Assembly: GCA_000818945.1 (NCBI GenBank)
Contig: KN805371.1
Location: 124,001-188,000 of the forward strand
Direction: 5' to 3'
Length of the DNA stretch: 64,000 bases
Origin: Schizochytrium sp. CCTCC M209059
Taxonomy: Eukaryota; Sar; Bigyra; Thraustochytrida; Thraustochytriidae
How positions within the stretch are numbered: position 1 is the first letter of the stretch; each line of letters begins with the position of its first letter. This document shows positions 1-10,375 of this stretch, one piece after another. The translations under genes were made by a program, and so were the position numbers. The notes beneath the pieces are model-generated. The model ran no database searches. It saw only the letters and a list, made by a program, of their open reading frames with translations, and was not told where the DNA came from.

Positions 1-1
1 C

Positions 2-2446
2 GGCAGCATTGAGACCGTGCTGAATGAGGCCAGCAAGCGGCAGACGCCCGCGCTCGTGTCGTTCCAGGGCAAGGAGCGCTTCATGGGCGTGGCCGCCGTG
101 AGCCTGACCAAGAGCAACTACAAGAACACCATCGTGGAGCTCAAGCGTTTCATTGGCAAGAACTGGAGCGACCCCCAGGTCCAGGCCGACATCAAGCGCT
201 GCCCGAATGCCAACGCCTTCTCCGAGCAGGAGGGTGACCGCATCGGCATCACCGTCGCCTACAACGACGACAAGTTGGTCCTCTCGCCCGAGGACGTTTG
301 CGGCATGATGATCAACTCGCTCAAGTCCACGGCCGAGTTCGCCAACGAAGGCCGCAACGTCGCCGACATCGTCTTTAGCGTGCCCTCCTTTTGGCAGGAC
401 CGCCAGCGCCGCGCCTTCCTTGACGCCGCCAAGATTGGCAACGTGAACGTGCTTGGCCTCATTAACGACGGCACCGCCACCGCGCTCAGCTACGGTATCT
501 GGAAGAGCGCCAGCAACCAGTTTTCCGTCGATGAGGCCGAGTACGTCATGTTCGTCGATATTGGTTACGCAGCCATGCAGGTCACCATCGCGGCCTTTTA
601 CCAGGGCAGGCTCCAGATCGTGGCCTCGGCCGCGGACGAGAACCTTGGCGGCCGCGACATTGACTGGATCCTCTGCGAGCACTTTGCGGAAGAGTTCAAA
701 AAGAAGCACGGCGGCAACGTTATGGAAAATGCCAAGGCCGTCATCAAGCTGCGAGACGCCTGCAACAAGGCCAAGTCGACCCTTACGCCCGAAGGCGTCG
801 CCTTTGCCAATGTCAACGTCGAGTTCCTCCTCAACGAGACAGACTTCAACACCAAGCTGGAGATTGAGACTTTTGACGAGCTCATTCAGCCCCTCGTGGA
901 CCGCGTCGCGGACCCTATCGAGCGCGCCATGGAGATGAGCGGGCTCTCCATCGACAAGATCAAGAGTGTCGAGATCGTCGGCGGCACCACGCGTGTGCGC
1001 GCCATCAAGCGCCGCATCAGCGAGGTCATGAACCTCGACAAGGAGGCCCTGAACTTTGGCCTCTCGACCACCCTCAACGCCGACGAGGCCACGAGCCGCG
1101 GCTGCGCGCTGCGCTGCGCCATCCTCAGCCCGGCCTTCCGCGTCAAGGAGTTTATCATCTCAGACACGGTCACGCAGCCCATCAAGCTCGAGTGGGACGC
1201 CGCGGCCGCACCCGCAGAGGAGCCCGAGGATGACGAAGCTGCTGCTGCCGCCGCTGACGACGCCGAGGACGCCTCGAGCGCCGCGGGCAAGAATGACATC
1301 ACCATTCTTCCCCAGGGCACCGAGACGCCCAAGACGCGCCGCGTGACCTTTCGCCGCGGCCAGCCCTTCGAGGTGCGCGCTCTCTACGCGGACGAAAAGG
1401 ACGAGAACAAGACTGATCTCGCCGTTTTCAAGGTCTCGGGCATGCCCGCGACCGTCTCAGACGGCAGCGTGCCCCGCATCCGCGTCGACTTTCGCCAGGA
1501 CGAGTTTGGTCTCTTCAAGGTGTCTGCCGCAAAGTTCATGGAGCCTCTCGAGGACGAGAGCAAGACCGAGGGCGAGGATGCCGCCAAGGACGGCGAGGCC
1601 AAGGATGGTGAGGCCAAGGAAGGCGAGGCGGACAAGCCCAAGAAGAAGAAGTTCAAGGCTGTCTCGCTCCAGGTCGAGTCCCTCTTCTCCAAGGCACTTT
1701 CGTCGAGCGATGTTGACAACGCCGCTGCCCGCGAGCAAGAGTTTGCCCAGCAGGATCGTCTCCTTCGTGAGACCGCAGAGACGCGTAACAAGCTTGAGGA
1801 GTACGTGTACCAGTTCCGTGACAAGATCTCCGGCGCGCTTCGCGAATTCGGCACGGACGACGAGCGCAGCACCCTTTCTGCCGCCCTCGATGCTGCCGAG
1901 GCCTGGATTTACGACGAGGGCTACGACGAGACCAAGGAGGCCTACTCGAACAAGCTCAAGGACCTTATGGGAATGGGCAACAAGTTCGTGGACCGCAGTG
2001 ATGAGTCAGAGGGCCGCCCCGCGGCGATTGCTAAATTTCAGGAGAAGATTGGCGAGCTTCTGAAGGTGGCGAACTCCGAGGATCCCAAGTACGATCACAT
2101 TGAGGAGGAGGAGCGCAAGAAGGTGCGCGACGCCTGCGCCGATGCCGAGACGTGGTTCAAGGAGGTCTCCGAAAAGCAGGCCGGCATGAACACGTACGAG
2201 GACCCTGTGCTTCGCGTTGCTGACATCAACGCTAAGATTCGCGATCTCGAGCAAACATGCAATCCCATTGTCAACAAGCGCAAGCCGGCCCCCAAGGCCA
2301 AGCCCGCCGAGGAGAAAAAGTCAGAGGAGAAGGAAGACGCTTCGGCCGAGAATATGTCGACGGAGGGTGGCGAGGCAGAGGCCGAGGGTGACGCCGATGC
2401 TGACCCAGAGGCAAAGGACCAGGACAACGGCATGGACGTCGACTAA
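2..2446 (+). CDS. Hsp110/SSE-type Hsp70-superfamily chaperone, 5' end cut by window edge
   Basis: The frame is open to the first base, so the true start lies outside the window; compared with Hsp110 proteins about 20 N-terminal residues are missing. From residue 17 of the GTG at base 17 onward it reads as an Hsp70-type nucleotide-binding domain: the LGGRDID stretch (about 210-216) and the VGGTTR signature (about 324) are present. After about residue 400 it has the long acidic insert and extended C-terminal helical region typical of Hsp110/SSE1, not of canonical Hsp70, which would end near 650 with EEVD. A second acidic, lysine-rich insert lies at about residues 515-545. The tail is rich in E, K and A. 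Hsp110 proteins act in the cytosol as nucleotide exchange factors for Hsp70 and hold unfolded clients. No intron is visible in the part seen. Family assignment is secure; the exact Hsp110 subtype is not. Confidence 0.93.
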   Translation, partial: GSIETVLNEASKRQTPALVSFQGKERFMGVAAVSLTKSNYKNTIVELKRFIGKNWSDPQVQADIKRCPNANAFSEQEGDRIGITVAYNDDKLVLSPEDVCGMMINSLKSTAEFANEGRNVADIVFSVPSFWQDRQRRAFLDAAKIGNVNVLGLINDGTATALSYGIWKSASNQFSVDEAEYVMFVDIGYAAMQVTIAAFYQGRLQIVASAADENLGGRDIDWILCEHFAEEFKKKHGGNVMENAKAVIKLRDACNKAKSTLTPEGVAFANVNVEFLLNETDFNTKLEIETFDELIQPLVDRVADPIERAMEMSGLSIDKIKSVEIVGGTTRVRAIKRRISEVMNLDKEALNFGLSTTLNADEATSRGCALRCAILSPAFRVKEFIISDTVTQPIKLEWDAAAAPAEEPEDDEAAAAAADDAEDASSAAGKNDITILPQGTETPKTRRVTFRRGQPFEVRALYADEKDENKTDLAVFKVSGMPATVSDGSVPRIRVDFRQDEFGLFKVSAAKFMEPLEDESKTEGEDAAKDGEAKDGEAKEGEADKPKKKKFKAVSLQVESLFSKALSSSDVDNAAAREQEFAQQDRLLRETAETRNKLEEYVYQFRDKISGALREFGTDDERSTLSAALDAAEAWIYDEGYDETKEAYSNKLKDLMGMGNKFVDRSDESEGRPAAIAKFQEKIGELLKVANSEDPKYDHIEEEERKKVRDACADAETWFKEVSEKQAGMNTYEDPVLRVADINAKIRDLEQTCNPIVNKRKPAPKAKPAEEKKSEEKEDASAENMSTEGGEAEAEGDADADPEAKDQDNGMDVD

Positions 2447-2862
2447 GAGGTACAATCGATACATTCACTTCTATTTCGAGACCACACCACGTCTAAATTT
2501 GTTCCTCCCTTTCCCCGATCTACAACGATCCAAGCAGAATGGTTTCTTCTTTGACATGTTGAGCAAGTTTTCAGTGCCAGATGGATCATTGTGGGCTTTC
2601 GCATTCTTTTCAAAAGAGATATTTTAGCAGAAAAATTCCAAAACAATCCGATCATGGGACGAACGTCCGCACACCCCTTGATTTGTTTCTTCAGTTATTG
2701 GATTAGAAAGAAAGAAAAAGAAAACGATCAAAATCAAGAGAAAAAAAAAAGATGATATGTTCCCTCTCTTGCAACCATCTACTTGCGCACTGCTTTCGCC
2801 TGCTGCATGCCTCGAGGTGGTTTTGGCCATCCATCTCGCGTACTCTCCCTCATTCTTCCTAT

Positions 2863-2895
<33 letters not shown>

Positions 2896-2915
2896 CATCA
2901 TCATCATCATCATCG

Positions 2916-2964
<49 letters not shown>

Positions 2965-3245
2965 TTTCCTCCTCGTCGTCGTCGCCTCCTTCTCATCTTC
3001 TTGCCAATCCAAAAGTCTCCCCATGCCAATGCATGCTTGCTTCTACGATACCGCAACTCAACTTCTGAGACTCGGATCGTGTTGTGATTGATATAATGAG
3101 GAGAAGCTCATCACTTGCAACGAGTCCCAAAATCCTTACCCGCCGCGGGTGGGGCTCATTGCACGGCGAGGCGCGCAGAGGGGGCGGCAAAGGCGAGACG
3201 GAGCAAGGGTTTTCGCACGCACGACGGCGCAGAACTCTGGGCAAG
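2447..3245. other. Intergenic, contains TCG/TCA microsatellite
   Basis: Between the Hsp110 gene and the transporter. It is AT-richer than the flanking coding DNA and includes a run of A near 2740. Reading frames here translate into homopolymers of S, H, I or M from the trinucleotide repeat and are not genes. It presumably holds the Hsp110 3' UTR and the transporter promoter. Confidence 0.6.
2862..2964. repeat. (GTC)n/(ATC)n compound microsatellite
   Basis: About 100 bp of perfect and near-perfect GTC then ATC trinucleotides. It lies in non-coding DNA upstream of the transporter start. Confidence 0.97.
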
Positions 3246-4745
3246 ATGCGCGTTGAAGACGAGACGCCACGAGGGAGCGAAAACGGCGGCGGCGACGACG
3301 ACGATGTGGACCGTCTGGACGTGGAGCTTTTGCAGCATGACGAGGAGAACGAGGCAAGAGACGTGGACGATGATGAGGCGCTCGCCGCAAGCGAGGAGGA
3401 CTGCCAGGCCACGATTGCATCGACCGTGTTTAACCTCTCGAACAACATTGTCGGCGCGGGCATCTTGACGCTGCCGCAGTGCTTCAAGCAGGCAAGCATT
3501 GTGGAGGGCAGCCTGCTCCTGATCGGCGTGGGCGTCCTCAGCGGTATTTCTCTCGTGCTGATTGCAGTGTGCTGTGAAGCTACGCGCTGCTTTTCATTTC
3601 GTGGCATGGGCGAACGCGCCTTGGGCCGCAGCTTTGGGATTGCCATTCAAACCGTCATGTTCGTGTACACGTTCTTTAGCTGCGTGAGCTTTATGATCCT
3701 TGCGGGAGACTTTTTCAGTGGAAAAGATGGAATCCCGCAAGGTCTTTGCTCAGGATCCCAATGCCACAGCTGGCTGGCTGATCTTTTTTACGAGCGATTT
3801 GGTGCCATTGCCACACTGACGTTGCTGGTGCTTGCTCCGCTGAGCAGTCTGCGCAATTTGAACGCGCTGCGCTTCACAAGCTTGCTCTCGATTGTGGGCA
3901 TGTTTTATCTCTTGTACCTGCTCGTTTCCTCATATGTGGAGGCCTCGCGGCACAAGGGGCTTGCGCCTGCGAAAGAGATCCGCGTGGCGACGCTCTCATG
4001 GGGCGTCTTCTCGGCTGCGCCCGTCGTCAACGTGGCCTTCATTGCTCACTACAACGTGCCCCGATTCTATCAAGAAATGAAGGGGCGCTCGATTCGCAAG
4101 TTTGCAACGGCCGTAGCGCTTGCGCTCGGTCTTTGCGGCAGCGTTTACATCTTGGTGGCTCTCTTTGGATACCTTCACTTTGGTGAAGCCACCAAGAGCG
4201 ACGTCTTGGAGAACTTTGGAAAGGCATCTTTGAAGGGAACGCTTGGGCGAGTTGCCATGGCGGCCGTGGTTCTCTTTACGTATCCTCTGGCATTCAACTC
4301 CTTGCGAGCGTCGGCGATTGCTCTTCTGGGCCTGTGCCTGCCGGCGCGGGACTTTGCGAGACGGCGCAATTTTTTGACACTAACGTTTGCGTTGGTCGCG
4401 CTGACTTTCATCCCTGGTTCCGTACTTTCGGACATTGGCATCGTCCTCGACTACAAGGGCGCCATTCTTGGTGGTTGCATCGGCTTTGCTTTTCCAGCGT
4501 GGATGTTCCTCGCACGTTGTAACCCTTCGGCTCTTCCGGGTCGCTGTGCCAAGCCGACCACGGAGGAGAGTTCTCTGCAGCCTCTTGTGGGTGGGCATGC
4601 AGCCGGTCCGGGATTCACGGGTTCTTCTGGAGAATTGGTTTTTTGGACTCGCGCCAGCTATGCATTTTTTGCCTGGGCCTTGATTAGTGGCATCATGGGC
4701 GTGGCGGTGACAACGATCAATCTCGTACGTGCGCCTCTTCACTAG
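3246..4745 (+). CDS. SLC38-like (AAAP family) amino acid transporter
   Basis: A 499-residue multi-pass membrane protein. After an acidic cytosolic N-terminus (runs of D and E, residues 1-55) the first transmembrane helix carries the family hallmark, with the motif N-L-x-N-x-x-x-G-A-G-I-L-x-L-P (near residues 62-77). About 11 hydrophobic segments follow, ending close to the C-terminus. AAAP/SLC38 proteins carry neutral amino acids across plasma or vacuolar/lysosomal membranes, often coupled to Na+ or H+. The start at 3246 has purine at -3. An in-frame ATG at 3096 would add 50 basic, low-complexity residues; I prefer 3246 but cannot exclude 3096. Substrate is not predictable from sequence alone. 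Confidence 0.88.
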   Translation: MRVEDETPRGSENGGGDDDDVDRLDVELLQHDEENEARDVDDDEALAASEEDCQATIASTVFNLSNNIVGAGILTLPQCFKQASIVEGSLLLIGVGVLSGISLVLIAVCCEATRCFSFRGMGERALGRSFGIAIQTVMFVYTFFSCVSFMILAGDFFSGKDGIPQGLCSGSQCHSWLADLFYERFGAIATLTLLVLAPLSSLRNLNALRFTSLLSIVGMFYLLYLLVSSYVEASRHKGLAPAKEIRVATLSWGVFSAAPVVNVAFIAHYNVPRFYQEMKGRSIRKFATAVALALGLCGSVYILVALFGYLHFGEATKSDVLENFGKASLKGTLGRVAMAAVVLFTYPLAFNSLRASAIALLGLCLPARDFARRRNFLTLTFALVALTFIPGSVLSDIGIVLDYKGAILGGCIGFAFPAWMFLARCNPSALPGRCAKPTTEESSLQPLVGGHAAGPGFTGSSGELVFWTRASYAFFAWALISGIMGVAVTTINLVRAPLH

Positions 4746-5932
4746 GCCTAGCTTAGTAGGTCTAGCCATTTCCATATCTCAGAATTTACACTTTTTGGCC
4801 ATCAACCAGTTCATTCGTATGTTTACTCGATTCTCTTTTCATTCAAACTGCCAGCCAACGGCAACAGGCATCTTTTCCTTACGGCGGTGTGCCCCCCGCG
4901 ATGCGAATCGCGACTTTTAGCTGTTTAACAATGACTTTCACGTAACTTTCAGAGCAGAGCTTGCATTACAACAGAAGTCGCTCGCCAAGCTGCTTCCCCC
5001 TCCCGCAATCTATTTCGCAGTACCAGGAACAGTAGCAGCAAGGAAGGATATTGATGTTTTTGTGTTGGTTCTTTCTTTTTCAACGTGATCCTGCCACGAA
5101 CGGTCTCGGCGCGCAGAGGACTCGCGCGATGAAAATGGCCCCGTCGAGAGGAGACCATGGCGCAATTTTTCGATGGTAATCGCTAGAGTCCAAACTTTGA
5201 TGGTTGCTAACAGTACCCATGTGGAGCGCCAAGAGACGTCTCTCCCCGCGCAAAAAAAGGATCTGAGACGAGATTGTTGGAGTAACAGCTCCGTAAGGGT
5301 GGACCTCCAGGCCAGCATCAATTCTTCCGCAATTGAATAGATTGAAGCAGAGCCGAAGTTTGCGAGCCTACTTGAAGTCTTCCGACATCAACACACGGAA
5401 AGGACAAACTTCCTAGCACAGAGAGAGTGTAGGTCCACCTGCGTGCTGAGAATTGTTGCTCCTTCGAGGCCGAAACTCGTCGGCCCCGAAGTGCGTCGGC
5501 TCCGAAATTGATCAGCCGCTCTCCGGCTCTCGGAGGTAGCAAGAACTCTCTCGAAGACTATCGCACTTTACTGTGCAGAAGAAGCAAGGTCGGCTTCTTC
5601 TAGAGAACGCAGTCGACCACCAAAAACATTTCCTTCCCTAGAGGCGAGAGCAAGTCGACGACTCTCCTGAGTGCCGGTCTTTGAGCTTGTAAACGGACGT
5701 TCTTCACGTGTGCAGTCGTCGGCATCGGAATATAAACCTTCTTTTTCCCACGACGTTACGTGAGCGAGCGAGCGAACGAGCGAACGAGCGAGCGAGCGAG
5801 CGGGCGGGCGAGCGGGCGGGCGAAGGAGACAGCGGAGGAGCGAGCCTGGGTCCGTACAGGAATCTATCGCGCGCGTTGGCGCTGAGGCTCGAAGCAAGTA
5901 ACGTCGAGGCAGAAGTACCCTCGACGCGGAAG
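4746..5932. other. Intergenic, no gene seen; GAGC/GAAC repeats near 3' end
   Basis: About 1.2 kb between the transporter and the next gene. Open frames on both strands are short and resemble no protein. A run of GCGA/GAAC tetranucleotides (about 5760-5822) encodes only alternating R/A/S/E in one frame. It is likely the 3' UTR of the transporter and the promoter/5' UTR of the following gene. Confidence 0.6.
5760..5822. repeat. GCGA/GAAC/GGGC tetranucleotide repeat
   Basis: Tandem tetranucleotides in the 5' leader of the small gene at 5933. Confidence 0.9.
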
Positions 5933-6484
5933 ATGGAGCAGGTCGGTGATCAGGGCGCGTCGAAGGGTGCCACGCCAAGCTCAACTGGGGAACAAGTACG
6001 TCGCGAACAGGAAGCCCAGCAGGACGGCCAGCGGCAAGACCAGCAGAAACAGCAGGAACAGGAGTCAAAAACAGCTGACGCCGCAGGAGACCAGGCCGGT
6101 GCGGAAGAAGGGGAAAGCAACAAGTTCGTAGTCGTTGTTAATGCAAAGGAGAACAAGCCCATGCACAACGCCTTGGTTCATGTTTTGGATCTCAAATCCA
6201 AGGTGGTTGTGCAGCAATTCTTGGTGTCTCGTAACAAGGAGAACCAACTTTTACTCCGCGAATTGCCAGGTTTGGTTCGAGGAATTGTGTTCACAACGGC
6301 ATCTGTGATCCAGCACCACCAGAACAAAAGCAAGCTCGTTTTCCTTTTTACGAGCAAGCGAAGCGACCTTCAGGGCAAGTATTTATTCCGCATCACAGCA
6401 GAGGGTTCCTTTGTTGACTCTGAGCTGGTATCCACCTCGATGGGAGCGGTCCATGACCTTCTCAATGACCCTACAGGATCTTGA
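5933..6484 (+). CDS. Unknown protein, founding copy A of a two-gene family in this window
   Basis: 183 residues. I do not recognise a named family. The N-terminal 60 residues are Q/E-rich and probably disordered. Residues about 63-176 look like a compact beta-rich domain with alternating hydrophobic strands. This domain aligns along its length with residues about 107-221 of the protein at 18061: both have a VIQH/AIQH block, then N-[KR]-S-[KR], a hydrophobic strand, G-[KH]-x-x-F-R, and a final [HN]-D-L. I chose the ATG at 5933 because the upstream part of the frame (from a non-ATG codon near 5708) is coded by simple repeats. A likely poly(A) signal follows at 6573. No catalytic motif is visible; function is unknown. 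Confidence 0.75.
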   Translation: MEQVGDQGASKGATPSSTGEQVRREQEAQQDGQRQDQQKQQEQESKTADAAGDQAGAEEGESNKFVVVVNAKENKPMHNALVHVLDLKSKVVVQQFLVSRNKENQLLLRELPGLVRGIVFTTASVIQHHQNKSKLVFLFTSKRSDLQGKYLFRITAEGSFVDSELVSTSMGAVHDLLNDPTGS

Positions 6485-6572
6485 GCGTCCTCGGAACGAA
6501 AAAAACAGGAGAGAGAGAAAGGTGGCGGGTGCGTCTTAGTCGCGAAGTCGAGACTTTTTTATTATCTTTATG

Positions 6573-6578
6573 AATAAA
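6573..6578 (+). promoter_or_regulatory. Putative poly(A) signal AATAAA
   Basis: Canonical hexamer 89 bp after the stop of the 5933 gene, in AT-rich sequence. Confidence 0.5.
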
Positions 6579-6769
6579 AGCATGGAAGTGATAATAGGGG
6601 AATCTTATTTTGCGAAGAGAATTGTGGAACGAGAAAGGATTATAATTTGTTAGAGAAAAAAATTGATTCCATGTAGTAGGCCTGTCAATTCTCTACTTGT
6701 TCAGAGATAAGGATCGGTTGTGTTCACCAATTTGGCTTTCGTGATTTTCCGTTGCATTTCGAGAAAATT

Positions 6770-6824
6770 TGCGGGCTCAAAATCTGTGGGCTCAAAATTT
6801 GCGGGCTCAAAATTTGCGGGCTCG
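6770..6824. repeat. 15-bp minisatellite, about 3.7 copies
   Basis: Copies of a 15-bp unit (core GCGGGCTCAAAATTT) differ by single bases. It encodes no plausible protein. Confidence 0.9.
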
Positions 6825-7044
6825 CACAACGGGTAAAACGTAGCGGAAAAAGTAGCTTCCATATTCTCCAGGCTTGTCTCGAGGGTGGAGAGGACTTCAG
6901 TAACCGTAACTTTCAATGGAGGATCAGGCAGGGTAGCCTCAGATTTTTGTTAAACATAAGGGCCAAAAGCTCCCAGCACAGGGAGGACGGAATTGGCGAG
7001 GGGGGAGCTCGCCGAGCCTAAATTCGAATGAGCGATTCGCAATG

Positions 7045-8124
7045 TCAAAAGCCGTTGACCTGAAGAGCGGCGCGGTTAAGAGCTTCTTGTACCTCTTCAA
7101 TGCTCACTGTCCCGGCAGGCATAATTGATGCAAGCTCACAGGCGAGCTTTTCCGCAAACTCACGAGAGAACGGTTGAGGTACATGCACGGCATCTTTTGT
7201 GGAGGAAGAAGACTCATCCAACGGGAATTGATTTTTGCAAGCAGGGCAGCAGCCACACGGTTTCTGATAAAGAAGGCTGGGGTTCTCTGAGCACGAGAGG
7301 AAGGCTGGAAGCGACACCGAGGAGGATGCCCTGCGCTGGCGCTTGCAACCGGCCCTACGTGGCGTGTTCGAGGGGACGGGTCTCTTCGGGTTGAGCCGTG
7401 GCGTCGAAGAAGCAGAATGCACTCCAACCATCTCTCGCCGGATGAGACGTGCCGTACGAGGGCTCTCCACTTGATGAAGTGCAAGAGGGACTCTTGCTCG
7501 CTTTGGAAGGCCCTGCTCTCGCTTGACGACAGTATTGCGCGCGCTCGCATCCTCGATAGGGGGGGCTGGTAGCGATTGGTTGTCCTCGCGTTCAGTGTTT
7601 TCGACCTTCTCGCGAACATCAGAGACACCATTTCGGATGGCGTGCAGAGATTGGGGCTTACCGCATGGAAATGTTGGCGAAAAAAACCATTTTTCCAGAT
7701 CCTCGAGGTTGCGCTGGTGGCTTTGCATGCGCCGGAGGGCAAGTTTCTCACGATCGCCCTTGGAAAGCCAGTTGGGGCGCAGCTTTGCCCGGAAGCGTAT
7801 CGGCGATGAGACAATTGGCTTGACCTTTGCACCCTCGCGAAAGAGACCGCGCTTGGGCCGAATCACCATCCTAATCGAGGTCACGTTGAAGGGGATCGAC
7901 GCGACGAAGCTAAGCAGCACGAAGCCGTCCCGGAAGGCGCCACGGCAGGCGGTGTAAGGCACCGAGTTGCCGCGTCCGCGAATCTTGCTCTCTGGGCCAA
8001 GAGATTCAGATTTGCCACGAACGGCTTTCGGGGACCAGCATTGAAGCAGGGTACCAAATGACGGTGTAGATGCCTCTTGGCCATTGGCCTCCTTTTTCAT
8101 CATCATCAACATCGTCTTGTTATT

Positions 8125-8162
<38 letters not shown>

Positions 8163-9063
8163 CCAACGTAACGTCCTCAAGAAATGTATCCTGCTTGAAG
8201 AGGGAGACGGAGAAATCCTCGGGGCCAGCGCCTTGCCAAAGACGAAAGAGAACCAGCGTCTTGGTCATGGATGGAAAAGACTTTCTCGACATCGAGTTGT
8301 AGACCTGGGCTGCCGGCTCGGCGATAAAAGACCCGTACGGGAAGAGCACCTCAAGTTTACGAAGCGCGTCGCTGGAACTGCTTCTTTCGACGCAGGAGAG
8401 ATTGAAGGTTGGCGCTTTCTGGTCAGATTCAGAGCCCTCTTTCACGTCTTTGTAATTGCTCGTCTCCGAAGCATCATCGGATGCAGGGGATGCGGCTCGT
8501 TTGGGCTTAGAGTGAAGGGACAGCACTTTTGTTTGACGCTCGCCGCTGATGAAGTTGGGACTGCGTCCAAAAGATTCGCTGCTTGCAGGGATGTTTTCCA
8601 AAGGAACTGGAACTGCCCTGGCCGTGGTAAGCGAAAGGCTTTCGCTCTCGCTCGTAGAGAGTGGAACCGAGCTCACCGGGCCGAGATCAGATGACAAGTT
8701 ATTTCCAAGGAGGCTGGCCTCTCCAAGTGCCGGCGTGGGAGCGAAGCTCTCGAAAGGGCGGAATGCCCCGTTTTGGTCTCCGTACGCTGCTCCAGCAGCA
8801 GCGGCAGCACCAACAGCACCAACAGCAGCACCAGCTGCAGCACCAACAGCACCAACAGCAGCACCAGCTGCATTATCCACGAGGTTTCCTTCCCACATGA
8901 AGATCTGGGCGTCGTTGGGATTGTCTGGGATGATATCCTCGATCATGAGGTCGTCAGTGTCCAAAGCTGAGCCCGCAACGAGCGATGCCGCGTCCTCGTC
9001 AACGCTTTGCATGTCTGCCCGCTCGAAGTCGCTGCCGTACAATGAGACAGTCTGCTTCCTCAT
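7045..9063 (-). CDS. Unknown 672-residue low-complexity protein with poly-Asn and Ala/Gly/Val repeats
   Basis: A single long minus-strand frame starting at the ATG at 9063. The N-terminus is acidic. Residues about 65-95 are a tandem A-A-G-A-A-V-G-A-V-G repeat coded by a 30-bp DNA repeat. A non-repetitive core follows (about 230-300 and 340-440) with alternating hydrophobic strands, split by a run of about 16 Asn. The C-terminal third is basic and R/S-rich, with a short Cys cluster (C-x-C-C-x-x-C) near residue 620. The second core segment (V-L-L-S-F-V-A-S, then a basic strand and S-S-P-I) resembles the strand pattern in the proteins at 5933 and 18061, but this similarity is weak. No enzyme motif is seen. 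Nuclear or regulatory function is only a guess from the charged disordered make-up. Confidence 0.7.
8117..8161. repeat. (TTG)n microsatellite coding poly-Asn on the minus strand
   Basis: About 15 trinucleotides inside the minus-strand gene; in frame they give an asparagine run interrupting its core domain. Confidence 0.95.
8800..8873. repeat. 30-bp coding tandem repeat (Ala/Gly/Val)
   Basis: Two and a half copies of a 30-bp unit built of GCACCAACA/GCAGCACCA trinucleotide blocks, in frame in the minus-strand gene. Confidence 0.9.
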
Positions 9064-9397
9064 CTTTTTGTAAAATTCCGCTATGCTTTTCTTCCCGGTC
9101 GCAAGGTTCGCGTATTGCAGCGCTATGATGTGCTGCGATGTGCTATGTTATGATGTGCTGCGCCCGCGGCGCTGCGTTGTCTCTCTCGCAGCGACGCTCG
9201 TCGCGGCGAGAAAGGCTTTACTTCGCCGCCTGCCCGTCTGCCCGCTTGCGCGCGCGCGCATGCACACAAACAACTTGGCCCAAGGCGGGCGAGGCAGCGC
9301 CCCCCAGGCCGCCTCGCTTTCCGCGCACACCTCCGTCCCTGCGAGGACTGGCGGCGCGAGAGCTTGTCCCCGCTGCTGAGCTGCTCCTTCTGCTGCT

Positions 9398-9432
9398 GCC
9401 GCCGCTGCTGCTGCTGCTGCTGCTGCTGCTGT
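9398..9432. repeat. (CTG)n microsatellite
   Basis: Run of CTG/CCG trinucleotides in the gene-free block. Confidence 0.9.
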
Positions 9433-10330
9433 CGCAGCCGCCGCAGCACCTTTCGCGCACGGCTTGCGTGTGGCCTGCAGCACCTTTGGGCGTGCGAAGG
9501 AGGCTCCGCTCGCCGCTTGGCTGGCGCGCTCTGCCGCCGCCGCTGCCTGCGACTCGCTTCGCGTGCGTGCTCGAAGGCTTCGCGTGCGTGCTCGAAGGTC
9601 TCGCGTGGGTTGAATTGGGATTCGGTTTTGCTGCTCTCGTCTCGTCTCGCCCTGTCCCAGTCCCTGCTTGCTCGCTTGCTCGCTTTTGATTGTTTGTTGC
9701 CTGCTGGCGAGGTCTCGGCAGACGAGGCTCGTTGGTTAGGTTAGCTACGCGCCCGCCGCGAGGGGCGGCGGTCGCGACGATTTGGCGCGGGCCGGGTGCA
9801 GCGCGCGAAGAAGAAGCCGAGCTCGCCGCGGCGGGGAAGCGTCCGCCGGTCCCGTCCAGAGACGTCGCTCGAGGCGGCGCTCGAGACGTCGCTGCCGCCC
9901 GCCACGCGTTGACGATCTCTCGCCCGCCCGTAAAGTCCAAAACAGGCTTGCTAGTCGACGAAGAAGAAGGCACACACCAGGAAGGAACGAAGGGATAGCG
10001 AAGGCAGGCAAGAAGAGGGACGGATACGGGAGGAACGGGTGCTCCCCACAGCGGCCCATCCCTTCATTTCGTCTTCCTCGGCGGGGCCTCATGCGGGAAC
10101 CCGCGCCCGGCACGCCCGCAGCCTACCCGCAGTCTAGCGCGCGCGCCCTCGGCAGGTTTGCGCAGCGAGTTTGCGAAGGCGGCGCGTCGCGCCTCGCCGC
10201 CTCTGCTGCCTCCACCAACCCACCACAACTGGCTGCCTGGCTCACACCGTCGTCCCCGAGCCGGTATGTACGCGCGTGGCCACCCGGCCCAGCCACAGCC
10301 GCGCACGAGCTGAGCACGGCGCGGGGACGA

Positions 10331-10367
<37 letters not shown>

Positions 10368-10375
10368 TTGCTTGC
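10331..10375. repeat. (CTTG)n microsatellite
   Basis: About 11 tetranucleotide copies with one interruption. Confidence 0.95.

Larger units (their letters stand above)
6485..7044. other. Convergent intergenic region with 15-bp minisatellite
   Basis: About 560 bp between two converging genes. It is AT-rich, consistent with back-to-back 3' UTRs. It contains a short minisatellite (6770-6824). No gene is seen. Confidence 0.6.

Noticed and set aside
6770..6824. Regular short repeats considered as a CRISPR-like array
   Set aside because: Head-to-tail 15-bp units without spacers in a eukaryotic genome; a plain minisatellite.
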